64,000 nt of DNA from Streptomyces iakyrus (GCF_000717055.1 NZ_JNXI01000025.1:34465-98464), one strand, 5' to 3'; numbered from the stretch's first letter, positions 41,699 through 50,320 are shown. The notes: generated by a model from the sequence alone, not told the origin. Made by a program: numbers and translations.

Positions 41699-42202
41699 TC
41701 AGGAGGGGGCGTCGCCGAGGACGGAAACGGGGACGGAAACGGGGACGGCCGGGGCCTCCACGAACACCTCGGGGACCTCGTTGTCCACGACGACCCTCGA
41801 CAGCAGAACGGCCAGCCGGTCCCGCTCGGTGCCGCTCAGCCCGGACGGCAGTGCCTCCATACGCCGACAGGTCTCGGCGTAGAACTTTCCGGCGAGCGCG
41901 GCCCCTTGGTCCGTCAGCCCCACCCGTACGGCCCGTCCGTCGCGCGGGTCGGCCTCCCGCCGTACCAGCCCTCGCCGCACGGTCCGGTCCACCAGCCCGG
42001 TCAGACTCGACTTCGCCAGCCCGAGCGTCTCGCCGAGTTCGCTCATGCCGTACGGCCGGGGCATCAGCACACACAGCAACTGCCCCTGGTGCGGCGTCAG
42101 TCCGTACGCCCGGCTGGCCTCCGCGTACACCCCGTCGACCAGGAACGCCGCACGCACCAGCGCGGCGACGACCCCCACCTGTCCGGCTGCCCCGTTCCCC
42201 AT
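41699..42202 (-). CDS. MarR family transcriptional regulator
   Basis: A 167-residue MarR-type regulator. The winged helix is LGETLGLAKSSLTGLVDRTVRRGLVRREADPRDGRAVRVGLTDQG at about residues 55-100, including the DxRxxR wing. ATG 42202 has no recognisable Shine-Dalgarno and could be leaderless. The frame is open upstream but Arg/Pro-rich there, so I regard it as non-coding. Downstream is the MFS gene in opposite orientation. Target genes are not evident. Confidence 0.83.
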   Translation of the reverse strand: MGNGAAGQVGVVAALVRAAFLVDGVYAEASRAYGLTPHQGQLLCVLMPRPYGMSELGETLGLAKSSLTGLVDRTVRRGLVRREADPRDGRAVRVGLTDQGAALAGKFYAETCRRMEALPSGLSGTERDRLAVLLSRVVVDNEVPEVFVEAPAVPVSVPVSVLGDAPS

Positions 42203-42246
42203 CGGGTCAGGGTACCGACCGGTCTGTCGCGGTGCCGGGGGGTGCG

Positions 42247-42930
42247 TCACTCGTCGTCCGGGGCCTCGCCCTCGATGAGGCGCTCGGCGATGTCGTCGGC
42301 CCACTCCTGGGCCCAGCGGCGCAGCCCGGCGACGGCCGGGGCGTCGAGGCCGGCCACGGTGAACGCCCTGTCGTCGAGCCAGTCCGTGCCGGTCAGCCGG
42401 GCCTGGAGGTCGGTGAGGTCGAAGGTGTCGGGGGCGTGGCGGCGGCCGAGCTCTTCGAGTTCGGGGTGGCTCCAGCGGGCCGAGGCGGCGTGCACGTCGA
42501 CCAGGTCGCGCGCGAGTCCGCGGTCGGCCAGGTCCCGCACCCGGGTGCCGAGGAGGTCGTCGAGGGAGAGCACCGGGCCGAGCTCCGTCTCCACGGGCGG
42601 GCGCCACAGCACCTCCTTGTGCAGGGCGACCTCGCACTCCACGCCGCTCGCCGCGTCGGTGACGAGGAACTGCGCGGACAGCGGCCCGGCCTCCAGGGTC
42701 TGCACGAGCCAGCCCCGCCCGACCAGCCCGGTACGGACGGTGTCGGCGATGGTCTCCATCGCGGCCGGGTGCTCCGTGGCGGCGTCCACGTCCGGCCCGA
42801 CCCGCTCCAGGAGCCCGTGCGCCAGCACGGCGTAGCCGCCGGCGAGGACGAGGGAGTAGGCCTCACCCACCGCGAGCAGATCACCGAGGAGCCGGCCGGC
42901 GGGCTCGGGGACGGGGGGAGGGGCGGGCAT
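42247..42930 (-). CDS. Nucleotidyltransferase-fold protein (AbiEii/AbiGii-like)
   Basis: A 227-residue protein with LVLAGGYAVLAHGLLERVGPDVDAATEH at about residues 27-55, the GG...DxDA arrangement of minimal nucleotidyltransferases such as AbiEii. Families of this type include abortive-infection toxins, but no AbiEi antitoxin gene lies beside it, so a lone housekeeping or orphan role is as likely. The start is an ATG at 42930. It probably shares a transcript with the MarR gene or stands alone. Confidence 0.7.
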   Translation of the reverse strand: MPAPPPVPEPAGRLLGDLLAVGEAYSLVLAGGYAVLAHGLLERVGPDVDAATEHPAAMETIADTVRTGLVGRGWLVQTLEAGPLSAQFLVTDAASGVECEVALHKEVLWRPPVETELGPVLSLDDLLGTRVRDLADRGLARDLVDVHAASARWSHPELEELGRRHAPDTFDLTDLQARLTGTDWLDDRAFTVAGLDAPAVAGLRRWAQEWADDIAERLIEGEAPDDE

Positions 42931-43007
42931 GTCCTGATTATCGCGTGGGGGCGGGCGGGGGCCGGGATGACCGACCCGGACGGGTGACGGACGGAGGCCG
43001 ATCCTGC

Positions 43008-43053
43008 TCAGGGGCGCGGGGAACTGTGCGACCAGCTCCCACGGCGCCGCACC
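43008..43053 (+). repeat. Dispersed Streptomyces intergenic repeat, copy 2
   Basis: Begins CTCAGGGGCGCGGGGAACTG and ends GGCGCCGCACC. It matches the minus strand of 6051-6096 apart from scattered differences. It lies between the nucleotidyltransferase and methyltransferase genes, just before the 3' end of the latter. Confidence 0.6.
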
Positions 43054-43070
43054 GGACCACGTACACCCGC

Positions 43071-43868
43071 CTACGGCTTGCGTCCCACCCCGCAGTACGC
43101 GTCGACGGCACCGGTACCGGCGTCACCCAAAGCCCCGGGTCGCCACTCGGGAACCCTCACCACCCCCGGCTCCACCAGCTCCAGCCCGTCGAAGAACCCG
43201 GCGATCTCGGCGACCGGCCGGACGTAGTACGGCACCGCACCGCTCGCGTTGTACGCCTCCGACGCGGCGATCATGCCCTCACTGGTCGCGGTGCTGTCGC
43301 TGATCACCAGGTGGCTCCCGGCCGGCAGCCCGGCCATGAGCCGCCGTACCAGCTCACGGGCCCGCTCGTACTCGGCGACATGGCCCAGGGTGTTGAGGAT
43401 CATCAGGCCGACCGGCCGGGAGAGGTCGAGCGTGCCGGCGGCGGCCTTCAGAACGGCCTCCGGGTCGTACAGGTCGGCGTCCAGGTACGCGGTCCTGCCC
43501 TCGGCCGTGCTGGTGAGGAGGGCGTTGGCGTGGGCCAGCACGATGGGGTCGTTGTCGACGTAGACGATCCGGGCGTCCGGAGCCACACGCTGGGCCACTT
43601 CATGCGTGTTGTCGGCGGTGGGCAGTCCGGTGCCGACGTCCAGGAACTGCCGTACGCCCTGCTCACCGGCCAGGTACTCGACGGCCCGCCCCAGGAAGCG
43701 GCGGCTCGTGACCGCGACGTCGACGAGCCCCGGGAAGATCGACTTGATCTGGTCGCCGATCTCGCGGTCGACCTCGTAGTTGTCCTTGCCGCCGACGAAG
43801 TAGTTCCAGAAGCGGGCCGAGTGCGGCTTGGAGGTGTCGATGCGGTCACGCAGGCTGTCGTCGGACAC
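43071..43868 (-). CDS. SAM-dependent methyltransferase (DUF574/Methyltransf_19 type)
   Basis: A 265-residue protein of the large actinomycete methyltransferase_19 family. It has the characteristic start DTSKPHSARFWNYFVGGKDNYEVDREIG, a SAM-binding FLDVGTGLPTADNTHEVAQ near residue 78, and IVYVDNDPIVLAHA near residue 100. Numbers of such genes are high in Streptomyces and their substrates are unknown. The start is GTG at 43868. It is monocistronic. Confidence 0.87.
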   Translation of the reverse strand: MSDDSLRDRIDTSKPHSARFWNYFVGGKDNYEVDREIGDQIKSIFPGLVDVAVTSRRFLGRAVEYLAGEQGVRQFLDVGTGLPTADNTHEVAQRVAPDARIVYVDNDPIVLAHANALLTSTAEGRTAYLDADLYDPEAVLKAAAGTLDLSRPVGLMILNTLGHVAEYERARELVRRLMAGLPAGSHLVISDSTATSEGMIAASEAYNASGAVPYYVRPVAEIAGFFDGLELVEPGVVRVPEWRPGALGDAGTGAVDAYCGVGRKP

Positions 43869-43997
43869 GGCGGGGCCTCCTGGGGGGCGGGGAAGGGGGG
43901 ACCGGCCCCCAACCTAGGCGAACTTCCCCATGCGATACGGGCGTTGTCTCTCCGCCCGGACGCCTGCCGCGCGGTTTCGGCCATGACCGGCCCGCTG

Positions 43998-44483
43998 CTA
44001 CACCCCGCGGGAGGCGATCCCGCCCAGGTCGCCGCCGCCCTCGTGCCCGTGGCGCTGGGTGACCAGCCAGAACGCCCAGGCGAGGGCCCACAGCAGCAGC
44101 CCGGCGGCGACCGGGGTACCGAAGATGATCAGCAGTCCCGCGCCGATGTTGGCCCCGATGCCCCCCGCGGTCAGGATCCGCCACCCCACCCCGAGCATGA
44201 GACCGAGCACCACCAGCGGCCCGAGCACCCCCCACCACCGCCGGTCCATCGCCCCGCGCAGCGTGCCCCGCACGAGCACCGCCGCACCGGCCACCGCCAG
44301 CACCAGCGCGAGCCCCCCGGCGACGGCGGCCACGCCGTCCCCGATGTCCCACGGCTGAAACGCGTAGTCGAGCTCACTGGCCGGCAGCCCGTCGTAGTTC
44401 TGCTGCCCCATCAGCCCCCAGGCCGCCACAGGCACACCACCGACGAGCGCGGCCCCGGCCGCCACCATTCCCCGAATAGTCAT
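43998..44483 (-). CDS. Four-helix membrane protein of unknown function
   Basis: A 161-residue protein with four predicted membrane helices, a NYDGLPASELDYAFQPWDIGDG outer loop after the first, and a polar GHEGGGDLGG tail. ATG 44483 is chosen since the first helix begins right after it; the frame is open 23 codons further. No family is recognised. Confidence 0.65.
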   Translation of the reverse strand: MTIRGMVAAGAALVGGVPVAAWGLMGQQNYDGLPASELDYAFQPWDIGDGVAAVAGGLALVLAVAGAAVLVRGTLRGAMDRRWWGVLGPLVVLGLMLGVGWRILTAGGIGANIGAGLLIIFGTPVAAGLLLWALAWAFWLVTQRHGHEGGGDLGGIASRGV

Positions 44484-44773
44484 ACGCCCAGGATCAGGGG
44501 GCGGCAGGGGGCCGTCATGAGCACGCGTACTCAGGAAGACCCGGGGGCGCACCCGGGAGGCCCTGCGCGAGACGCTGCTCCGGGTGGCGTCGGAACGGCA
44601 CGCGAACCGTGTCGGTGGCGCCGCCGGCAGCGGGCCGCCCTGCTAGGACCCCCCGCTCGTGGCGCGACGGCCCGGGGGTCGTCGCGCCGACGGTCAGGAC
44701 GGGGCGACCGCGTGTCCCGTCCGTGCCTGGTCCAGCCGGGTCAGGTGCGGGTGTAGCTGTGGTTGGCGACCTG
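44484..44773. other. Gene-free stretch with alternative hairpins and a possible gene relic
   Basis: About 290 bases without a convincing gene. A plus-strand frame ending in TAG at about 44646 reads TREALRETLLRVASERH and could be the tail of a lost gene. Then GACCCCC/GGGGGTC (44647-44680) and GGCGCGAC/GTCGCGCC (44661-44688) form overlapping, mutually exclusive stems. One of these probably terminates the xylanase transcript arriving on the minus strand. Confidence 0.4.
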
Positions 44774-45451
44774 TCACGGCCCGACCCTGATACTGGAGTT
44801 GCCGCTGCTCCGGTACCCCTCGGTCGCCATGATCATGTAGTACTTGAAGTTGCCCAGCGGCATCCCGGCCCGGGCCCACGCGTCGAAGTGGTTGCCGGCC
44901 GTGATGGTGCCGCCGGTGCGCTTCGACTGCCGCACGCTCCAGTACTGGTCGAAGGTGCGCACGCCCTCGACGGACGGGGCGTTGTACCGCGTCGTCTTGT
45001 AGATGTCGTACGTGCCGCCGTCGCTGGTGACGGTGCCCTTGTACGTGCCCGTCGGCCGGTAGGTGCCCCAGTTGTCGACGATGTAGTACTCCACGAGCGG
45101 GTTGGCCGTCCAGCCGTAGAGGGTCAGGTAGGCGTTGCCGGACGGGTTGAACGTGCCCGAGTACGTCACCGTGCGCCGGGCGCCGGTGCTCCAGCCCTTG
45201 CCGGCGACGAAGTTCCCGGTGTTGCGCCAGGACGTGCTGTAACTGCCGCCGGACGACAGGGTCATGGAGACCGTGCCCGGCGCGTCCGTCCAGAACGAGT
45301 AGTAATAGCCGTTGTTGGTGCCCGTCTGGTTGGTGGTGACGACGGTGTCGGCGTGCGCGGTGCCCGGCATGGTGAGGGCCGCGACCGCGACCAGCAGCAT
45401 GGTGCAGGCGCTGCTGATGAGCAGCCGGAAGCGGCCTGGTGACTCCTTCAT
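44774..45451 (-). CDS. Secreted GH11 endo-1,4-beta-xylanase
   Basis: A 225-residue glycoside hydrolase family 11 xylanase. The signal peptide runs to about residue 40 (hydrophobic core then GTAHA). The mature part has [16 protein letters not shown], the nucleophile Glu121 in [13 protein letters not shown] and the acid/base Glu211 in [10 protein letters not shown]. It has no carbohydrate-binding module, like XlnC-type enzymes of S. lividans. The ATG at 45451 follows GAGGAGGAAGC. The enzyme degrades xylan outside the cell. The promoter region contains CGAA/TTCG-type inverted repeats that may mediate induction. Confidence 0.92.
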   Translation of the reverse strand: MKESPGRFRLLISSACTMLLVAVAALTMPGTAHADTVVTTNQTGTNNGYYYSFWTDAPGTVSMTLSSGGSYSTSWRNTGNFVAGKGWSTGARRTVTYSGTFNPSGNAYLTLYGWTANPLVEYYIVDNWGTYRPTGTYKGTVTSDGGTYDIYKTTRYNAPSVEGVRTFDQYWSVRQSKRTGGTITAGNHFDAWARAGMPLGNFKYYMIMATEGYRSSGNSSIRVGP

Positions 45452-45539
45452 GGGGTGCTTCCTCCTCGTCCTCGTGGGGTGGTCGATGGGGGAGCTCTGT
45501 CCTCCGGAGTGTTGGCCGAGCCCTGTCAACTGTCAATGG

Positions 45540-45565
45540 TTTCGGCGTCTCCTGCGAAATGTTCG
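45540..45565. promoter_or_regulatory. Candidate xylanase operator (TTTCG-N10-CGAAA and CGAA-N3-TTCG)
   Basis: Two overlapping inverted repeats share one CGAAA block about 90-110 bases upstream of the xylanase start. Another TCGAATGTTTCG-like sequence lies near 45687. Conserved CGAAA-type boxes have been described upstream of Streptomyces xylanase genes, and these may be their equivalents. Confidence 0.4.
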
Positions 45566-45884
45566 AGGGTGAAGGGAGACTGCGTATGGCGGGAGTTCGC
45601 CCTGTTCAAGCGGGATTTCAGGGCTGACCGGCCGCGAGTGCGGTTGCCCTGCCTGTCCTTCGCTCTCGCGGAGGAGATGATTCCGTTCGTCGAATGTTTC
45701 GGACCTCTTCCGGACGGATCAAGCCGCAGCCACGCTGCGGCCCGCCTGGTGCGCGGAGAGCGCCGCGCGGTCCCGCAGGGCTTCATGCACCGCCATCAGC
45801 GCGTCCCTGCGGCGCTGGGCGGGGTCGTCCGGGAGGTGCGTACCAGGTGAAGTCGTCGCCCACGGGCCGTGAGGGCGGAGGCCG
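45566..45884. other. Gene-poor stretch; possible 3' gene relic
   Basis: About 320 bases with no complete gene. On the minus strand, 45719-45850 reads GTHLPDDPAQRRRDALMAVHEALRD and ends at a stop at 45719; this looks like the C-terminus of a protein whose 5' part is gone. I cannot name the family. Confidence 0.3.
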
Positions 45885-46199
45885 TCACAGCTCCTTGAGA
45901 CGGGCCTTGAGCAGGCAGAACTCATTGCCCTCGGGGTCGGCCAGCACGTGCCGCTGCTCCTTGCCGGTCTGCCCGATGTCGGCCGGACGCGCCCCGAGCT
46001 TCAGGAGGCGTTCGAGCTCGGCGTCCTGATCGCGGTCGGTGGGGTTGACGTCGATGTGCAGCCGGGTCTTGCCCGGTCCCGGCTCGTCCCGGCGGCTCAG
46101 GATGATCGTCGGCTGAGGCCCGCCGAACCCCTCGCGCGGCCCGATCTCGACAATACGTTTTCTCGAACCATGACGACGTGGTGGGGAGTGGGCGGCCAT
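45885..46199 (-). pseudogene. VOC (glyoxalase/bleomycin-resistance) family gene, 5' truncated
   Basis: Residues from about 25 on read QPTIILSRRDEPGPGKTRLHIDV, RLLKLGARPADIGQ and HVLADPEGNEFCLL, which is the C-terminal two thirds of a small VOC-fold protein (usual length about 120). The N-terminal beta-alpha unit with its first metal ligand is missing and is replaced by about 20 unrelated residues. The break lies near 46130-46150. Loss of the 5' part next to a broken insertion sequence suggests local rearrangement. Confidence 0.6.
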
Positions 46200-46233
46200 C
46201 CCTCACGGGGCGAGTTTCTCGCCCGGAGATAGT

Positions 46234-46644
46234 GTGCCGACCATGGGTTTGGATCAGGACGGCGTGCTGCTGCCGCGGCTGCGGCCGGTCGGCGTCGCGC
46301 GGCGAGCGGTGACGTTCGGCTCGCTGGGCGTGGTACCGCTCATGGTGGTGACCTTGAGTATCGATCGTCACAGCGATCGAGAGGAATTCCTGGCCGTCTT
46401 CAGTGCTGTTGGTCTCCTCGGTGCGATCTTCCTTGTGGTCGGTGCCGGCTTCTGGTGGGCCAGTGCGGGAGACGTCCGGCGTCTGCGGGACTGGGGCACC
46501 GTCACGACGCAGGGCGAGGCAGCGACCCTGGTGGGCCCGCTGTTCCTGCGCTCCGGGCTGTTCCTGCTCGTCCTGGGCGCTGCCGCTTTCGGCTTGTACC
46601 ACCTCGTGGCGACCGCACCTTACGGCAGCCGGTTGCACGGCTAG
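46234..46644 (+). CDS. Small membrane protein, 136 aa
   Basis: A 136-residue protein with three predicted membrane helices (about residues 27-45, 58-78 and 108-128) and a charged loop GDVRRLRDWGTVTTQGE. GTG 46234 lies four bases after GGAGA; ATG 46243 is an alternative. No family is recognised. The DNA from here to about 50 kb has accessory-region character. Confidence 0.55.
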   Translation: MPTMGLDQDGVLLPRLRPVGVARRAVTFGSLGVVPLMVVTLSIDRHSDREEFLAVFSAVGLLGAIFLVVGAGFWWASAGDVRRLRDWGTVTTQGEAATLVGPLFLRSGLFLLVLGAAAFGLYHLVATAPYGSRLHG

Positions 46645-46693
46645 AGCGCCCAGGGCCTTTCCATCAGCGGCTACCGGGTTCATTCGCAGTGCT

Positions 46694-46709
46694 CCGGCCT
46701 TCAGGCCGG
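46694..46709 (+). repeat. Orphan hairpin resembling an IS605-family end
   Basis: CCGGCC-TTCA-GGCCGG followed by GGGGAAGCGAATC. The TTCA loop and flanks resemble the hairpin at the right end of the tnpB element at 47912-47938. It could be the end of an older, lost element, or a terminator for 46234-46644. It lies about 50 bases after that gene's stop. Confidence 0.4.
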
Positions 46710-46815
46710 GGGGAAGCGAATCGTGGTGGCGACGCGGAGCGTCGCGGTGTCGTCCCGGCGGAGCCGGGGGGGCACGCCACGGTGACATCTCGCGCATACG
46801 GTCCCGACGGCCGGT

Positions 46816-48054
46816 GAGCTGTCGAGGAAGCTGATCACCGAGGCGAAGCGGACAGCCGGGCGGTCCTGGCTGGGGGAGGTCTCCGCGGTGGTGCTCCAGC
46901 AGTCCCTGCGGGACGCCGAGGCCGCCTACCGCAACTTCTTCGCCTCACTCAAGGGCGCCCGCAAGGGCCCGAGACTGGGAGCGCCCCGTTTCAAGTCGCG
47001 CAAGGATGCCCGGCAGTCGATCCGGTTCACCGCCAACGCCCGCTGGAACATCACCGACAGCGGCCGTCTGAACCTGCCGAAGATCGGGGCGGTGAAGGTG
47101 AAGTGGTCGCGCACCCTGCCCGCCACCCCGTCGTCGGTCACCGTCGTCAAGGACGCGGCGGGCAGGTTCTTCGCCTCCTTCGTCATCGACACCGACCTGG
47201 ATGCCGACACGATGCGGATGCCCGCAACCGACCGCACCGTCGGCATCGATCTCGGCCTCACGCATTTCGCCGTCCTGTCCGACGGCACGAAGATCGACTC
47301 CCCGCGTTTTCTGCGGCGCGCGGAGAAGGAGCTGAGGAAGGCACAGCGGGAGCTGTCCCGCAAGCAGAAGGGATCGAAGAACCGGGCCAGGGCCCGCCTG
47401 AAGGTCGCCCGCGCCCACGCCAAGGTCGCCGACGCGCGCCGTGAGTTCCACCACCAGCTCTCCACCCGGCTGATCTCCGAGAACCAAGGGATCGCCGTGG
47501 AGGACCTGTCGGTGGCGGGACTGGGGCGTACCAGGCTGGCCAAATCCGTGCACGACGCCGGATGGTCCTCGTTCATCGGCATGCTGACGTACAAGGCGGA
47601 ACGGTACGGGCGCACCCTGGTGAAGATCGGCCGGTTCGAACCGACCTCCCGGACCTGCCACGCCTGCGGCGTCGTGGACGGGCCCAAATCCCTGAACGTG
47701 CGGGAATGGACCTGCAGCGCCTGCGGCACGGTCCACGACCGGGACCACAACGCCGCGATCAATGTGAAGACGGCCGCCGGACTGGCGGTATCGGCCTGCG
47801 GAGCGCCGGTAAGACCGGAGCGATCCCGGCACAGCGTGAAGAAACAGGAAGCCACGGATTCCCGACCGGAAACCGTGCCGCGTAGCGGTCACGGCAACCG
47901 GTGGAGATGGCCAGAATCCTCGTCCCTTCAGGGCGAGGAGCATGTCAGTCCAAGTGGTCGCGCACGACATCGAGGAACGCCCTGCGGCTGGGGCGAATGT
48001 AGGCCCAGACCTTCTCGTCCTGCGGCTCCTCCGGGTCGTCGGGGCCCTTTCTGA
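46816..48054 (+). pseudogene. tnpB: tnpB (IS605/IS1341-type RNA-guided nuclease), 5' truncated
   Basis: Similarity to TnpB starts abruptly at about 46816 (ELSRKLITEAKR). An in-frame TGA lies at 46783 and the first 60-70 residues are missing. The remainder is intact: RuvC Asp in VGIDLGLTHFAVLS, Glu in IAVEDLSV, zinc ribbon CHACG...CSACG and Asp in HDRDHNAAINVKTAAGL. Translation could only begin at an internal GTG (for example 46858). No tnpA is present. The frame runs through the element's right end into the neighbouring gene on the other strand. Known TnpB proteins are guided by an RNA from the element's 3' end. Confidence 0.8.
47912..47947 (+). ncRNA. Predicted omega-RNA 3' scaffold / right end of the tnpB element
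   Basis: GAATCCTCG-T-CCC-TTCA-GGG-CGAGG-AGCATGTCA is the typical IS605-family right-end hairpin (8 bp with one bulged T). In related elements it forms the 3' end of the guide RNA scaffold. The guide would be read from the bases after about 47947, which fall in the neighbouring gene. The terminal TCA also supplies the stop codon (TGA) of the minus-strand gene at 47945. Confidence 0.65.
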
Positions 48055-48418
48055 TCACGTCCTGGACGTCGTACGCCAGTCGGCGTGCCGCCTCGTTCAC
48101 CTCGGACGCGCACAGCATGTGGATGGTCTTCTGCGCTACCCACATCCTGTCGATGGACTGTTTCGCCCGGGCCTGCCACTGCTCGTCGGCCAGTCGGTGG
48201 TGGTAGCGGTCCACGGCGACCCGCTCGGCTTCCTGCACCGCGGACAGGAAGTCGACCAGGTGGGCGACGCGTTCGTTGCGACGCGCCTCGGCGCGTTCAC
48301 GAGAGCTGCGCCGCACTTCGGCCCGCTCCGAAGCGCGGCCCAGCGAGTACTGGGCCAGGGTCGACACGAGGCCACCGAGCACAACGCCGATGAACGGCAG
48401 GAACGTTGTCGAGGTCAC
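47945..48418 (-). CDS. Membrane-anchored coiled-coil protein of unknown function
   Basis: A 157-residue protein: one N-terminal membrane helix (about residues 6-22), then an Arg/Glu-rich coiled coil (SERAEVRRSSRERAEARR), then a helical region. Its stop codon lies in the right end of the tnpB element, so its original C-terminus may have been trimmed by the insertion. The architecture matches the proteins at 25655 and 58302. No catalytic motif is visible. Confidence 0.6.
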   Translation of the reverse strand: MTSTTFLPFIGVVLGGLVSTLAQYSLGRASERAEVRRSSRERAEARRNERVAHLVDFLSAVQEAERVAVDRYHHRLADEQWQARAKQSIDRMWVAQKTIHMLCASEVNEAARRLAYDVQDVIRKGPDDPEEPQDEKVWAYIRPSRRAFLDVVRDHLD

Positions 48419-48509
48419 GGCTCACTGTGACACTCGCACGGCAGGTGTCGAGGTTCTTCCGGATATGTCATGCGAGGCGTCCGCGCATGGTGTAGCGCTC
48501 CTGACGTGG

Positions 48510-49160
48510 CTACTCGGCGCCATCCGAACGACGTCGGAGCCGGTGCCCGACGGTCAGGTGCCATCGGAGTTCACCGTCGTGCCATGCGTTGGTGGGGGTG
48601 AGCCCGGCGGCGGTGGCGACGGCGGCCGACGCCCGGTGCTCGGGGTGGATGTGGGCGGCCACGGCGTCCACCGGCTGCCGAGCGAGCCAGCCGACGACTC
48701 CCCGGGCCGCTTCGGCGGCGATGCCCCTTCCCTGCCACGGCACCCCCACCACCCAGGCGACCTCGGCGACGGTTGCGTGGCCGGAGGGGCCGACCGTCGC
48801 CTGGACCGTGCCCGTCAGGCAGGGCTCGTCGCGGAGCCGGATCACCCAGTTCAGCCAGGAGACGGCCGGATCGGGAGAGCCCGCGGTGATGCGCTGGTAG
48901 CGCGAGCGCAGGGCCTGCGGGGTGTCCGGAGTACCGCCGATGAAGGTGTGCAGGGCCGGATCGGACAGCACGGCGGCCATCTCCTCGGCGTGCTCGACAC
49001 GTAGCGGCAGCAGGTCCAGCCGCCCGGTGCTGATGGCCTGCGCGGCGAGGGCGCTCACGCCGCGACCGCCCCGGCCGGCCACCCGCTCGATCCGGGCGAA
49101 GTGGGGCAGCCACGCAGCCACGATCGGCATCGCCTCGTCGTCGCGGGGGTCCACGGCCAT
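48510..49160 (-). CDS. GNAT family N-acetyltransferase
   Basis: A 216-residue acetyltransferase of the RimJ/RimL type. RLDLLPLRVEHAEEMAAVLSD marks the domain start near residue 47, VGVPWQGRGIAAEAARGVVGWL is the acetyl-CoA loop near 138, and HPEHRASAAVATAAGL lies near 170. The first 40 residues precede the domain and may not all be translated. It is monocistronic in an accessory region. Substrate unknown. Confidence 0.8.
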   Translation of the reverse strand: MAVDPRDDEAMPIVAAWLPHFARIERVAGRGGRGVSALAAQAISTGRLDLLPLRVEHAEEMAAVLSDPALHTFIGGTPDTPQALRSRYQRITAGSPDPAVSWLNWVIRLRDEPCLTGTVQATVGPSGHATVAEVAWVVGVPWQGRGIAAEAARGVVGWLARQPVDAVAAHIHPEHRASAAVATAAGLTPTNAWHDGELRWHLTVGHRLRRRSDGAE

Positions 49161-49271
49161 GGGCTCAGCCGATCAGAGCCCGTCGGCGAGGTCAAGTCCG
49201 GCGAGCGGGGCCGCCCACCGGCGTGCCATGGTGAGTCTCGCCGATGACCGGTTGGCGCGAAGGGGGATGGC

Positions 49272-49589
49272 GTGCGGCTGTCGCGGGACATCACGGGGTG
49301 GGCCTTCGTCGTGGAGGCGGAGGGCGTCCGGCACGCAGGCCTGGCGGTGGGACTGTCCGGCATCAGCCCGTTCACCACCGGCGACGGGTCCGGAGGCAGC
49401 CTGTTCGCCCGCGCCAACGGCCGGTGGGGCCTCCCGGTGCTCCTCTCGCTGAACGAACTGCCCTTCGGCCACCCCGTCGACCACAGGTGGCGTGTCACCC
49501 AGGATGATGGAGGCGTGCTGTCCGTCATCGGCCCGGACGGCGCACACGGCCCAACTCGCCACCCGTGCCCGGCATCCCCACTACCGTGA
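49272..49589 (+). CDS. Hypothetical protein, 105 aa
   Basis: A 105-residue protein starting at GTG 49272 after AAGGGGGATGG. Codon use is typical of the genome. No motif or family is recognised; a short GISPFTTGDGSGG loop is the only notable feature. It precedes a frameshifted gene and may be co-transcribed with it. Confidence 0.45.
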   Translation: MRLSRDITGWAFVVEAEGVRHAGLAVGLSGISPFTTGDGSGGSLFARANGRWGLPVLLSLNELPFGHPVDHRWRVTQDDGGVLSVIGPDGAHGPTRHPCPASPLP

Positions 49590-49634
49590 CTGGGGAGCGT
49601 TCACCTACCTGCACGGCCGGAGCGAAGGAGTGGC

Positions 49635-50302
49635 ATGACCGAGGTCCGGTTGCACGAGGTCGAGCTCCTGCCGGAGCGCACACTCGGCGGCCCGTCCGAC
49701 GACGAACCGCTGCGCGGCAGGCTCACGTTCGGCTGGGACGTGCTGCCCGCCGACCACGAGGGCGTGCCGGCGGAGTGGGCGTCCTACGTCAAGGCGACGC
49801 CCGGCCGCGCTTTCCGGCAGCTGCTGATGGTGTGCTCGTTCCGTCCGGAGACACCAGCCGGCAAAGGCGCCTTCCGCCACGCATCCTTGGGAGTGGCACT
49901 GTCACACCCGACGGCGGGGAACAGCCGGTAGCGCGGCTGATCGACCCCGGGGAGCGAACCCGCCCTGTCGCCGGCTCCGGCATGGGCATGAGCTTCACCG
50001 TCCATGCCGGTGTGCTGGAGGTGGGCGTGGAGAAGCCGCCCGGTGCGGGGTCGCAGAGGGACGAGTGGATCGTCCGCGGCCACGGCTCGTCCCAGCCGGA
50101 CCCCCAGTGGGAGTTCCGCCGGGTCAAGCACTATCCGCTGACCGGCGACCACCCGGTGGCCGCCCTGGTGGAGCTCGTGCCCGACCGCCTGAACAGGGCG
50201 GAGGTACTGATGGCGGCGGAGCTGGAACACCGCAGCTGGGGGATACGCCGCTATCGCGCCCGACTGACACCGTCGGTTCAGGCCATCGTGCTGGCCGGGT
50301 GA
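49635..50302 (+). pseudogene. Hypothetical gene interrupted by a one-base frameshift
   Basis: From ATG 49635 (after GAAGGAG) the frame reads TEVRLHEVELLPERTL through GAFRHASLGVALS and then hits a stop near 49931. From about 49893 another frame reads GTVTPDGGEQPVARLIDPGERTRPV and continues sensibly to a stop at 50300. A single missing base near 49885-49900 would join them into one protein of about 222 residues. Family unknown. Either a real inactivation or a sequencing error. Confidence 0.55.
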
Positions 50303-50320
50303 ACCCGTCCCGTCCGCCGC

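Noticed and set aside
42247..42930. An AbiE-type toxin-antitoxin system
   Set aside because: Only the nucleotidyltransferase partner is present; neither neighbour resembles AbiEi.
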